A stretch of DNA of 18,096 bases from RUG563 sp024681215 (GTDB lineage Bacteria; Bacillota; Clostridia; Christensenellales; Aristaeellaceae), in the NCBI GenBank assembly GCA_024681215.1, contig JAILBG010000082.1, positions 1-18,096 on the forward strand. The letters are read 5' to 3'. The position numbers were made by a program, and so were the translations under genes. The notes beneath the pieces were generated by a model that saw nothing but the letters and a program-made list of their open reading frames with translations, made no database searches and was not told where the DNA came from. Of the stretch, positions 6,768-13,677 are shown in pieces (the first letter of the stretch is position 1; each line of letters begins with the position of its first letter).

Positions 6768-7402
6768 AGATCCTGCTGATTGCCGATGAAGAGGCCCCCT
6801 ATCTGTGGGATTATTACCAGCCGGGCAGGCTTTCGGACGTGGATCTGATCCTCTCCTGCGGGGATCTGAAGCAGGAGTACCTGGAATTCCTGGTGACCAT
6901 GGCGGCCAAGCCCCTTATGTACGTCCACGGGAACCACGATAAAGGCTACGTCAGCTTTCCCCCCGGGGGGTGCGACTGCCTGGAGGACGATCTTGTCGTG
7001 TTTCAGGGGCTCCGCATCGCCGGGCTGGGGGGCTGCGCCCGGTATAACCCCGGGCCCTTCCAGTACACCGAAAAGGAAATGGAAAACCGGGTCGGGAAGC
7101 TGGAAAAGAAAATCAGGAAGGCCGGCGGGCTGGATATCCTCATCACCCACGCCCCGCCCCGGGGCCTGGGGGACGCGCCGGACAACGCCCACCGGGGGTT
7201 CGAAGCCTTCCTGCCCCTCATGGACCGGTATCATCCCCGCTACCTGGTGCACGGCCACGTGCATCAGAGCTACGGCCACCACCTGCCCCAGCGCCAGCAG
7301 TACGGCGACACCACGGTATTCAACGCCGTGGGCTGGCACATCCTTGAGATCGATCCGCCCCCCGCGCCGGAAAAAAAGAAAAGGCGCTTCCTGTTTCGGT
7401 AA
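6764..7402 (+). CDS. Calcineurin-like metallophosphoesterase
   Basis: The 212-residue product has the metallophosphoesterase motifs in order: Asp8 in LLIADEE, GD at 33-34 (CGDLK), GNHD at 56-59, His129 in THAP, and GHVH at 164-167. Together these form a dinuclear metal site that hydrolyses phosphoesters; the substrate cannot be read from sequence. The first motif is D-E-E instead of the usual D-x-H, so one metal ligand is replaced by an acidic residue. I recall related Clostridia proteins with the same variant, which would make it a subfamily trait rather than decay. No signal peptide or membrane helix is seen; the C-terminus is basic (KKKRRFLFR). It starts inside the stop of the ParB-BMP gene, so the two are translationally coupled and probably act together. 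Confidence 0.93.
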   Translation: MKILLIADEEAPYLWDYYQPGRLSDVDLILSCGDLKQEYLEFLVTMAAKPLMYVHGNHDKGYVSFPPGGCDCLEDDLVVFQGLRIAGLGGCARYNPGPFQYTEKEMENRVGKLEKKIRKAGGLDILITHAPPRGLGDAPDNAHRGFEAFLPLMDRYHPRYLVHGHVHQSYGHHLPQRQQYGDTTVFNAVGWHILEIDPPPAPEKKKRRFLFR

Positions 7403-7438
7403 ACCCGTATTTCATCGACAGTCAGCGGAATCATTTCG

Positions 7439-7474
7439 GCTCGCCACAGAGAACGTGGCGGGCATTTCATTTTG
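7439..7474 (+). terminator. Probable terminator of the ParB-BMP operon
   Basis: GCTCGCCAC (7439-7447) pairs with GTGGCGGGC (7455-7463) across a 7-base loop, with one T-G pair. The tail after it is T-rich but interrupted, so efficiency is uncertain. The rest of 7403-7606 holds only the next promoter and ribosome binding site. Confidence 0.6.
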
Positions 7475-7531
7475 CTGTTTGCAGGTCTGTTGAAAAATCC
7501 GTGGTTTCGGAAATTCTGCCGGCTAAATTCC

Positions 7532-7560
7532 TTGCGGACGCGGGAAAAATGTACTATAGT
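7532..7560 (+). promoter_or_regulatory. Promoter of the GH10-GH9 gene
   Basis: TTGCGG (7532-7537) and TATAGT (7555-7560) have a 17-base spacer. Transcription would start near 7567, 40 nt before the ATG. I see no clear operator overlapping it. Confidence 0.75.
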
Positions 7561-7606
7561 GGAACAAAGCGGCGCCGCCGCAATCCAGATCCGGGAGGAC
7601 CCAGCC

Positions 7607-10261
7607 ATGACCCGTTTTGATGCCGCCCCGTCCCTTTGCCGCGCGTACCGCGGGGAGTTTCTGATCGGCGCCGCCGTGAACCCCTGGAGCATCGGGGACG
7701 AAGCGGGGCGCGCCCTGGTGCTGCGCCATTTCAATTCCATTACCGCGGAAAACGGCATGAAGCCGGAGCGGCTGCTGGACCGGAAGGCCACGTTGGCCCT
7801 GGGCGACGGCGTCCGCACGGCCCAGGATTTCGCCCGGACGGACGAGCTGCTGTCCTTTGCCCGGGACAGCGGGCTCCGGGTGCGCTTCCACGTGCTGTGC
7901 TGGCACAACCAGACGCCCCGGTGGTTTTTCGCGGAAAACTGGGACGACGCCCCCGACGCGCCTTTGGCGGACCGGGACACGGTGCTGGCCCGGCAGGAAG
8001 CTTACATCCGGGACGTGATGACCCACGTGAACGGCGCTTTCCCCGGGGTGGTGTACGCCTGGGACGTGGTCAACGAGGCCATGGAGCCGGACCAGGGCGC
8101 CCCCGGGGCGTACCGCGCCCGCAGCCTGTGGTATCAGACCGCGGGGCCGGATTTTATCCCCGCCGCCTTCCGGGCCGCCCGGAAACATCAGGCCCCGGGG
8201 CAGAAGCTGTTTTACAACGATTATAATACGTTCCTGCCGGACAAGCGGGACGCCATCCTTGCCATGCTGGAAGGATTGATCGAAGAAGGCCTGGCGGACG
8301 GAATGGGCATGCAGGGGCATTTTGCGCTGAACGATCCGCCGGTTTCCCTGTGCGAGGAGGCGGCCAGGCGGTACGCGGCGCTGGGGCTGGAATTACAGGT
8401 AACGGAACTGGACATCCACTGCCCCGGCGGCGACGAAGCGCATCAGGCCGCCTTAGCGGCGCATTACGAAGAGTATTTCGATATGCTGCTGCGATTGAAG
8501 GCGGAGGGCATCCCCGTGGGCAGCGTGACCTTCTGGGGCCTTACGGACCGGGACAGCTGGCTGACGGGCTTCCGGCGGGAGCGGAGCTTTCCGCTGCTGT
8601 TCACCGGGGACAGGGAAACGAAGCCGGCCTTCGACGCGGTGGTTTCCCTGCCGGAAAAGCGCCGGGTGATCCGGGTGAACCAAGCGGGGTACGCTGCGGG
8701 ATCCCCCGTCCACGCCGCGGTGCTGGCGGAGGGCGAGGCGGTGCTTTCGGACGCGGCGGGAAGGGAGATCCGCCGCTTCCCCCTGTCCCCCCGGCCCGAC
8801 GCGGCCTCCGGCGACCGGGTGGCGCTGCTGGATCTGGGCAGGCTGCCCGAGGGGGAATACGCCCTGGCGGCGGGGGGCGTGAAAAGAAAGCTGCGGGTGG
8901 AAAAGGACGCCTGGCGGGCGGCGGAAAACGCCCTCATCAAGGGGCTGTATTATCAGCGCTGCGGCTGCGGCCTTGAGGAAAAGCACGCGGGGATCTGGGC
9001 GCATCCGCCCTGCCATACCGCCCCGGCCCGGGACTGGGAAAAGCGGGACGTGCGGCGGTCGGTGCCCGGCGGATGGCACGATGCGGGGGACTACGGCAAG
9101 TACGTCGGCCCCGGCGCGGTGGCCGCGGCGCACCTGATCTACGCCTGGCTGCTGTTCCCCCGGGGCTGCGGGGATGATCTGAACATCCCGGAAACGGGCT
9201 GCGGTGCGCCGGATATCCTCAGCGAGGCCCGGTGGGAGCTGGAATGGCTGCTGCGCATGCAGCGGGAGGACGGGGCCTTCCATCACAAGCTGACGAAGGC
9301 CCGCTTCGCCCCCTTCATCATGCCCCAGGACGATCTGGAGGAAGAATACCTGATGCCGGTCTCCTCCTGCGCCACCGGCGCGGCGGCGGCCTGCCTGGCG
9401 CTGGGGGCCCGGGCGTTCCGCGGCTTTGCCCCGGCGTTCGCCAACCGGATGCTGCTTTCCGCCAAACGGGCCTGGGCCTGGCTGGAAAAGCACCCGGAAA
9501 TGATCCCCTTCCGCAACCCGGAGGGCGTGACCACCGGTTGGTACGGCGACCGCAGCGACCGGGACGAAAGGTTCTGGGCGGCGTGCGAACTGTACGCCGC
9601 CGCCGGGGACGAAGGCTGCCTGGCCAGCGCGCGGGAGATCTATGCGGCGGGCGGGCTGCACCCCACGGCCTTCGGCTGGGCGGAGGTGAGCGGCCTGGGG
9701 GCGCTGTGCTGCCTGTTTGCGCTCGGGGAGCGCGCCGGGGAATTGTATGCCCGCGTCCGGGAGGATTTCCTTTCCGGGGCGGAAAAGGCGCTGGCCCTCA
9801 GCCGGGCTTCCGGCTACGGCACGGCGCTGATGCCGGAGGGGTACGGCTGGGGCAGCATCCTGCCCATCATGAGCCACGGCATGGCCTTCGCCGCCGCCAG
9901 TCTGCTCACCGGGCGGGAGGATATGCGCGCCGGGGCGATCCTGCAGTGGGATTACGCCCTGGGGCTCAACGCCCTGGACCTCTGCTTCGTGACCGGCATG
10001 GGCGAACGCCGGGTGCTGCATCCCCATCACCGGCCCTCCGGGGCGGACGGGATCGAAGCGCCGGTGCCCGGGCTGCTTTCCGGCGGGCCCAACTGCCGCA
10101 TGCCCTATCCCGGCACCAAGGCCGCCTTGGGGGAGGGCACGCCGCCGGCGAAGTGCTTCCTGGACGAAACCCCTTCCGCGGATACCAACGAGATCGCCGT
10201 GTACTGGAACTCCCCCGCCGTTTTCGTCGGCGCGTTCCTGAACGCCCCGGAGGGCAGGTAA
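7607..10261 (+). CDS. Bifunctional GH10 endo-xylanase / GH9 glucanase without signal peptide
   Basis: The product has 884 residues in three parts. Residues 5-345 form a GH10 xylanase barrel: HFNSITAENGMKPE, HVLCWHNQTP, WDVVNEAM with the acid/base Glu157, and VTELDIH with the nucleophile Glu267. Residues 352-435 match the Ig-like domain that precedes GH9 modules (RVNQAGY, Asn358). Residues 440-880 form the GH9 (alpha/alpha)6 domain, with GGWHDAGDYGKYV (Asp492 and Asp495), HHRPSGAD (His807-Arg809) and DTNEIAVYWNSP (proton donor Glu862). All catalytic residues are present. GH10 cleaves beta-1,4-xylan and GH9 beta-1,4-glucan. There is no signal peptide, dockerin, carbohydrate-binding module or long linker, so it probably acts in the cytoplasm on imported oligosaccharides or leaves by a non-classical route. 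ATG 7607 follows GGGAGG by 8 bases and fits the promoter. It is transcribed alone. Confidence 0.93.
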   Translation: MTRFDAAPSLCRAYRGEFLIGAAVNPWSIGDEAGRALVLRHFNSITAENGMKPERLLDRKATLALGDGVRTAQDFARTDELLSFARDSGLRVRFHVLCWHNQTPRWFFAENWDDAPDAPLADRDTVLARQEAYIRDVMTHVNGAFPGVVYAWDVVNEAMEPDQGAPGAYRARSLWYQTAGPDFIPAAFRAARKHQAPGQKLFYNDYNTFLPDKRDAILAMLEGLIEEGLADGMGMQGHFALNDPPVSLCEEAARRYAALGLELQVTELDIHCPGGDEAHQAALAAHYEEYFDMLLRLKAEGIPVGSVTFWGLTDRDSWLTGFRRERSFPLLFTGDRETKPAFDAVVSLPEKRRVIRVNQAGYAAGSPVHAAVLAEGEAVLSDAAGREIRRFPLSPRPDAASGDRVALLDLGRLPEGEYALAAGGVKRKLRVEKDAWRAAENALIKGLYYQRCGCGLEEKHAGIWAHPPCHTAPARDWEKRDVRRSVPGGWHDAGDYGKYVGPGAVAAAHLIYAWLLFPRGCGDDLNIPETGCGAPDILSEARWELEWLLRMQREDGAFHHKLTKARFAPFIMPQDDLEEEYLMPVSSCATGAAAACLALGARAFRGFAPAFANRMLLSAKRAWAWLEKHPEMIPFRNPEGVTTGWYGDRSDRDERFWAACELYAAAGDEGCLASAREIYAAGGLHPTAFGWAEVSGLGALCCLFALGERAGELYARVREDFLSGAEKALALSRASGYGTALMPEGYGWGSILPIMSHGMAFAAASLLTGREDMRAGAILQWDYALGLNALDLCFVTGMGERRVLHPHHRPSGADGIEAPVPGLLSGGPNCRMPYPGTKAALGEGTPPAKCFLDETPSADTNEIAVYWNSPAVFVGAFLNAPEGR

Positions 10262-10279
10262 AAACCGGCGTTTTATCGC

Positions 10280-10308
10280 TTGTCAAGCCGCCCGGGGCGT
10301 GGTATAAT
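10280..10308 (+). promoter_or_regulatory. gpmA promoter
   Basis: TTGTCA (10280-10285) and TATAAT (10303-10308) have a 17-base spacer. No convincing terminator separates it from the GH10-GH9 stop at 10261, so some read-through into gpmA is possible. Confidence 0.85.
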
Positions 10309-10383
10309 CAAAGAAGCGCGGCGCGCAAGGAAATGCATTCGCCCGGCGCAGGCGCCAACGGGCGTGAAGAAAGAGGGATGCGA

Positions 10384-11127
10384 ATGAAACTGGTACTGAT
10401 TCGGCATGGCGAAAGCGAATGGAACAAGCTGAACCTGTTCACGGGCTGGACGGACGTGGACCTGAGCGAAAAGGGCCGGGAAGAAGCCCGGCAGGCCGGC
10501 ATCGTGCTCAAGAACGAGGGCTACGATTTCGACGTGTGCTACACCTCCTACCTCAAGCGGGCCATCCACACCCTGAATATCGCCCTGGACGAAATGGACC
10601 GGGCCTGGCTGCCGGTGGTGAAGAGCTGGAAGCTCAACGAGCGCCATTACGGCGCCCTGCAGGGCCTGAACAAGGCCGAAACCGCCGAAAAATACGGCGA
10701 GGAGCAGGTGAAGATCTGGCGCCGTTCCTACGACGTCAAGCCCCCGGCACTGGACGAAAGCGACGAGCGCAGCGCTATCCGTCAGCCCATGTTCCGCAAT
10801 GTGGACCCGGCCCTGCTGCCCGCCAACGAGAGCCTGGAAACCACGGTGGAGCGCGTGGTGCCCTACTTTGAAGAGGTCATCAAGCCCGATATGAAGGCCG
10901 GCAAGCGCGTGGTCATCGCCGCCCACGGCAATTCCCTGCGGGCGCTGGTGAAGTATTTCGACAAGCTGAGCAACGAAGAGATCATCGGCGTCAACATCCC
11001 CACGGCCGTGCCGCTGGTGTACGAATTCGACGACGATTTCAACGTGATCAAGCATTACTACCTGGGCGACCAGAGCGCCATCCAGGCCAAGATGCAGGCG
11101 GTTGCCAACCAGGGCAAAAAGAAATAA
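10384..11127 (+). CDS. gpmA: 2,3-bisphosphoglycerate-dependent phosphoglycerate mutase
   Basis: The 247-residue product is full length for the dPGM family (E. coli about 250). It begins MKLVLIRHGESEWN with the phosphorylated His8 in the RHGE motif. KRAIHT provides Arg59, LNERHYGALQGLNK provides Glu86, and AAHGNSLRALVK provides the second catalytic His181. It interconverts 3- and 2-phosphoglycerate in glycolysis and gluconeogenesis. ATG 10384 is preferred over an in-frame ATG at 10378 because the purine-rich site GAGGG ends at 10377, too close to the latter. The gene has its own promoter and terminator. A leader of about 70 nt separates promoter and start. Confidence 0.97.
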   Translation: MKLVLIRHGESEWNKLNLFTGWTDVDLSEKGREEARQAGIVLKNEGYDFDVCYTSYLKRAIHTLNIALDEMDRAWLPVVKSWKLNERHYGALQGLNKAETAEKYGEEQVKIWRRSYDVKPPALDESDERSAIRQPMFRNVDPALLPANESLETTVERVVPYFEEVIKPDMKAGKRVVIAAHGNSLRALVKYFDKLSNEEIIGVNIPTAVPLVYEFDDDFNVIKHYYLGDQSAIQAKMQAVANQGKKK

Positions 11128-11143
11128 TCGCTTTGAGTGCCAA

Positions 11144-11175
11144 GCACGGCGTCCGGAAAGGGCGCCGTGTTTTTT
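11144..11175 (+). terminator. gpmA terminator
   Basis: CACGGCG (11145-11151) pairs with CGCCGTG (11163-11169) across an 11-base loop, followed by a run of T to 11175. Confidence 0.9.
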
Positions 11176-11194
11176 CCTGCTGCGGTGTGCTTGA

Positions 11195-11223
11195 TTGAAG
11201 AAAGCCGTTCCCTGTGATAGAAT
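11195..11223 (+). promoter_or_regulatory. Promoter of the YdcF-family gene
   Basis: TTGAAG (11195-11200) and TAGAAT (11218-11223) have a 17-base spacer, with TG at 11215-11216 forming an extended -10. A TTGATT at 11191 would need a 21-base spacer and is less likely. Confidence 0.65.
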
Positions 11224-11293
11224 ATCCCTGGGGCTCGCGTACGAAGGGGCTTTTTCCCCGGCTGAAACGCCGCATGGAAACGGAGATGAACGC

Positions 11294-12730
11294 ATGAGAA
11301 AAGCGGCCAAGCAGATCCTCCTGGGCGCGGCGGCGCTGGCAGTGCTGTGCATCGCGTGCAGGATCGCCGTTTTCAATCGGTTCTGCATTTATTATTTCCT
11401 GCCGCAAAACGGGCGGGCGGATATCGCGTTCCGGGTGGAAAAGCCGGAGGTGCTGAGCCTCGGCGCGCCGGAAAGGAGCGGGCGGTATCTGCGGTTTCCG
11501 GTGCGGCCGCTGGCCCCCGGCGAAACGGAGATCCTGTTCGGGGACGAAGCGAGTGACGCCGTGACCGTCTGCGTGCTGCGGGTGGACGGGACGGGGACGG
11601 TGTATGATTTGGGCTCCGGGAATTTTACCGGCGATTCCGCCGTGCTGATCGCGGTCACGCTGTTCTGGCTGCTGATGAGCGCCATTATGCTGTGGCATTT
11701 TTTTCAGGCGAAGGGCCCGCTGTTTTACGATTACGGCACCATCTATTATTCCGGCTTTTCCCTGTTCGCGCTGGCAAGTAGCCTGGTCATGCTCAGCGTG
11801 ACGGTTTCCCATCTGACGCACCCCGAAGTATACAGCATGTATTCCGCGTACAGCGCCATCAGCGGCGCCAGCGTCCGGTATATGCTGCTGACCGCGCTGC
11901 CGGTGTTGCTGTTCGCATTGAGCATGGCCGTCAGCAATCTTTTCCTGCTGCGGCATGAGGGCCGCCGGGTGCAGAATATCCTGGGCCTTCTGGTGAGCGG
12001 GCTGCTGATCGCCGGGGAAGCGCTGGGCTGGTATCTGATCTCCCGGGATTTTATGGGATCGGAATGGGAAGGCCGGATCGACAGAACGCTGCAGAACACC
12101 TATGCCACGGTGTTCGTCTATTTCCAGTGCATGCTCATCGGGGCGGTGATCTGCGGCGTCCGGGCGGCGAAGCATTGGCCGGATCCGGACAAGCGGTTCA
12201 TCATCATTCACGGCTGCTGGTTCCGCGGGGACGGCACGCTGCCGCCCCTGCTCCGCGCCCGGGCGGACAGGGCGCTGGAATTCTGGCGCGCGCAGAAGGA
12301 AAAAACCGGGCGGGAGGCCGTTTTCATCCCCTCCGGCGGGCAGGGCGCCAACGAACCCATGGCCGAGGCGGAGGCCATCCGCCGGTATCTGCTGGCCCGG
12401 GGGGTGGAAGACCGCCTGATCCTGCCGGAGGACCGGTCCGTAAACACATATGAGAATCTGGCTTTTTCCAGGGCGCTCATACAGGCTGTGGACCCGGACG
12501 GCAAGGCCGCGTTTTCCACCAGCAGCTATCACGTGTTCCGCAGCGGCGTGTGGGCGCGGCAGGCCGGGCTGAACGCGGAAGGGATCGGCAGCAGAACGAA
12601 ATGGTGGTTCTGGCCCAATGCGTTCATGCGGGAAACCGCGGGGCTGCTGCTGAAGCGATGGAAGCAGGAATTGCTGTTCCTGGTTCTGCTGACGGCGTTT
12701 TTCGGCTGCCTGTCCATGGTGCTGTGGTGA
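11294..12730 (+). CDS. Polytopic membrane protein with C-terminal YdcF/DUF218 domain
   Basis: The product has 478 residues. A first hydrophobic helix (7-27) is followed by a probably extracytoplasmic, beta-rich segment (about 40-112). Further membrane segments lie at about 115-137, 151-173, 195-219, 229-249 and 270-290, and a last one at 459-478. Between them, residues 300-455 match the YdcF/ElyC/SanA (DUF218) fold: FIIIHGCWFRGD, RADRALEFW, FIPSGGQGANEPMAEAEAIRRYL (344-366), EDRSVNTYENLAFS (379-392) and STSSYHVFRS. Some DUF218 proteins act in cell-envelope processes such as ElyC in E. coli, or bind nucleotide cofactors; the role here is unknown. ATG 11294 lies 8 bases after GGAG. The gene stands alone between its own promoter and a terminator. 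Confidence 0.87.
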   Translation: MRKAAKQILLGAAALAVLCIACRIAVFNRFCIYYFLPQNGRADIAFRVEKPEVLSLGAPERSGRYLRFPVRPLAPGETEILFGDEASDAVTVCVLRVDGTGTVYDLGSGNFTGDSAVLIAVTLFWLLMSAIMLWHFFQAKGPLFYDYGTIYYSGFSLFALASSLVMLSVTVSHLTHPEVYSMYSAYSAISGASVRYMLLTALPVLLFALSMAVSNLFLLRHEGRRVQNILGLLVSGLLIAGEALGWYLISRDFMGSEWEGRIDRTLQNTYATVFVYFQCMLIGAVICGVRAAKHWPDPDKRFIIIHGCWFRGDGTLPPLLRARADRALEFWRAQKEKTGREAVFIPSGGQGANEPMAEAEAIRRYLLARGVEDRLILPEDRSVNTYENLAFSRALIQAVDPDGKAAFSTSSYHVFRSGVWARQAGLNAEGIGSRTKWWFWPNAFMRETAGLLLKRWKQELLFLVLLTAFFGCLSMVLW

Positions 12731-12733
12731 AGG

Positions 12734-12745
12734 GAAAGCGCTTTC
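12734..12745. promoter_or_regulatory. Second copy of the GAAAGCGCTTTC palindrome
   Basis: This perfect 12-bp palindrome is identical to 695-706 and starts three bases after the YdcF stop. Its core fits LacI-family or CcpA operators. It is not part of the terminator stem that follows. No promoter is visible beside it, so regulatory meaning is uncertain. Confidence 0.35.
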
Positions 12746-12782
12746 GTCAACGGATGGAAACCCCCGCCCTTCGCGGCGAAAG

Positions 12783-12810
12783 AAAGCCCTGCGGCTGCGC
12801 GGGGTTTTTT
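12783..12810 (+). terminator. Terminator after the YdcF-family gene
   Basis: CCCTGCG (12787-12793) pairs with CGCGGGG (12798-12804) across a 4-base loop, with one T-G pair. The preceding AAAG pairs onward with the T-run 12805-12810. Confidence 0.88.
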
Positions 12811-13089
12811 CTTTTCATGCGGTCGTCTGCGGGCCCGGCCGCTCCTGAAAATGAAAAACCGAATCAAAATACACAATATCCTGTGGCGGCGGCCCCGGCA
12901 TGCACTGATTGTTGTGCCGGGCGGCAAAAAGGCCTCCTCTGCAGCCGGAAAGCGCGCCTGTTCCGCCTGGAAAGACACACCCGGAAGGGTTGTCAAGTGT
13001 ATTTCCCGCAAACGGTGATATTACGCCGTTTTCCGGGGATGGATCTGAAAAAAATCGCAAAAAAATTTTCTTCAGGGGGTGAAAAATGC
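12811..13089. other. Non-coding stretch upstream of the S10 promoter
   Basis: No credible gene is seen on either strand. It holds an inverted repeat CCCGGCA (12894-12900) / TGCCGGG (12915-12921) with a 14-base loop and no T-run. Nearer the promoter are A/T tracts at 13047-13072 that could act as an UP element for the S10 operon. Confidence 0.5.
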
Positions 13090-13118
13090 TTGCAATTTTG
13101 ATCGGGATCTTATATAAT
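13090..13118 (+). promoter_or_regulatory. S10 ribosomal operon promoter
   Basis: TTGCAA (13090-13095) and TATAAT (13113-13118) have a 17-base spacer. A/T-rich tracts lie just upstream, as expected for a strong growth-controlled promoter. Transcription would start near 13125. Confidence 0.88.
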
Positions 13119-13124
13119 ATGCCT

Positions 13125-13353
13125 GTTGTCTGTTTATGGGATGAGGCGATAAGTTGCCGTTCCGGCCAGAACGGGTAATTATCGCGGACCAGCCGGGGCT
13201 GGACCCCGACGAACGGACTCGGACCGCGTAAAAACCGCGGAAGGCGAAAGTGGGCTTTCCCCGCCGCCGCGCCCCCTGCGAAGCGCGAAGGGCGGAAAAA
13301 AGAAAGACTCCCCCCGCTTTCAGCCGTGAGTACGAAATCAAGGAGGAAGAACC
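13125..13353 (+). promoter_or_regulatory. Structured 5' leader of the S10 operon (candidate ribosomal-protein leader)
   Basis: About 229 nt of leader can fold into a series of hairpins. The first has an outer stem GCGATAA (13146-13152) / TTATCGC (13179-13185) enclosing CCGTTC (13157-13162) / GAACGG (13169-13174). Then come CCAGC (13189-13193) / GCTGG (13198-13202), CCGCG (13224-13228) / CGCGG (13236-13240) and GAAAG (13246-13250) / CTTTC (13255-13259). A GC-rich segment ends before the AAGGAGG site. S10 operons in several bacteria are controlled through the leader by L4, encoded here as the third gene. I cannot match this RNA to a named family. Confidence 0.6.
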
Positions 13354-13662
13354 ATGGCCAACCAGAAAATCCGCATCAAGCTCAAGGCGTACGAGCACAA
13401 GCTGATCGACGAATCCGCCGAGCGCATTGTGGACACTGCCACCAGGACGGGCGCCCGGGTATCCGGCCCCATCCCGCTGCCCACCGAGAAGGAGATCGTC
13501 ACGATCCTCCGCGCCCCCCACAAGTACAAGGACAGCCGTGAGCAGTTCGAACGCCGCACCCACAAGCGCCTCATCGACGTTCACAACCCCAACCCCCGTA
13601 CTGTGGACGCCATGATGAAGCTGGATCTGCCGGCCGGCGTCGAAATCGAAATCAAGCTGTAA
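13354..13662 (+). CDS. rpsJ: 30S ribosomal protein S10
   Basis: The 102-residue product starts MANQKIRIKLKAYEHKLID and has the family-typical APHKYKDSREQFERRTHKRLIDV segment (54-76), the exposed loop that packs on 16S rRNA in the head of the small subunit. S10 also acts as NusE in antitermination. The length is normal. ATG 13354 follows AAGGAGGAAG. It is first in the operon, so no tuf or str-operon gene sits directly in front. Confidence 0.98.
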   Translation: MANQKIRIKLKAYEHKLIDESAERIVDTATRTGARVSGPIPLPTEKEIVTILRAPHKYKDSREQFERRTHKRLIDVHNPNPRTVDAMMKLDLPAGVEIEIKL

Positions 13663-13677
13663 GGCAGGAGGAACATT

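Noticed and set aside
8453..10030. 525-codon minus-strand frame inside the GH10-GH9 gene
   Set aside because: GC-driven shadow; the plus strand carries all catalytic motifs in one frame.
12961..13030. TTGTCA (plus) and TTGACA (minus) hexamers near 12990 as an extra promoter
   Set aside because: Neither strand has a -10 box at 16-18 bases.
13243..13301. Possible attenuator terminator in the S10 leader
   Set aside because: The GC-rich hairpins there are followed by A-rich, not T-rich, sequence on the plus strand, so they would not terminate transcription toward rpsJ.
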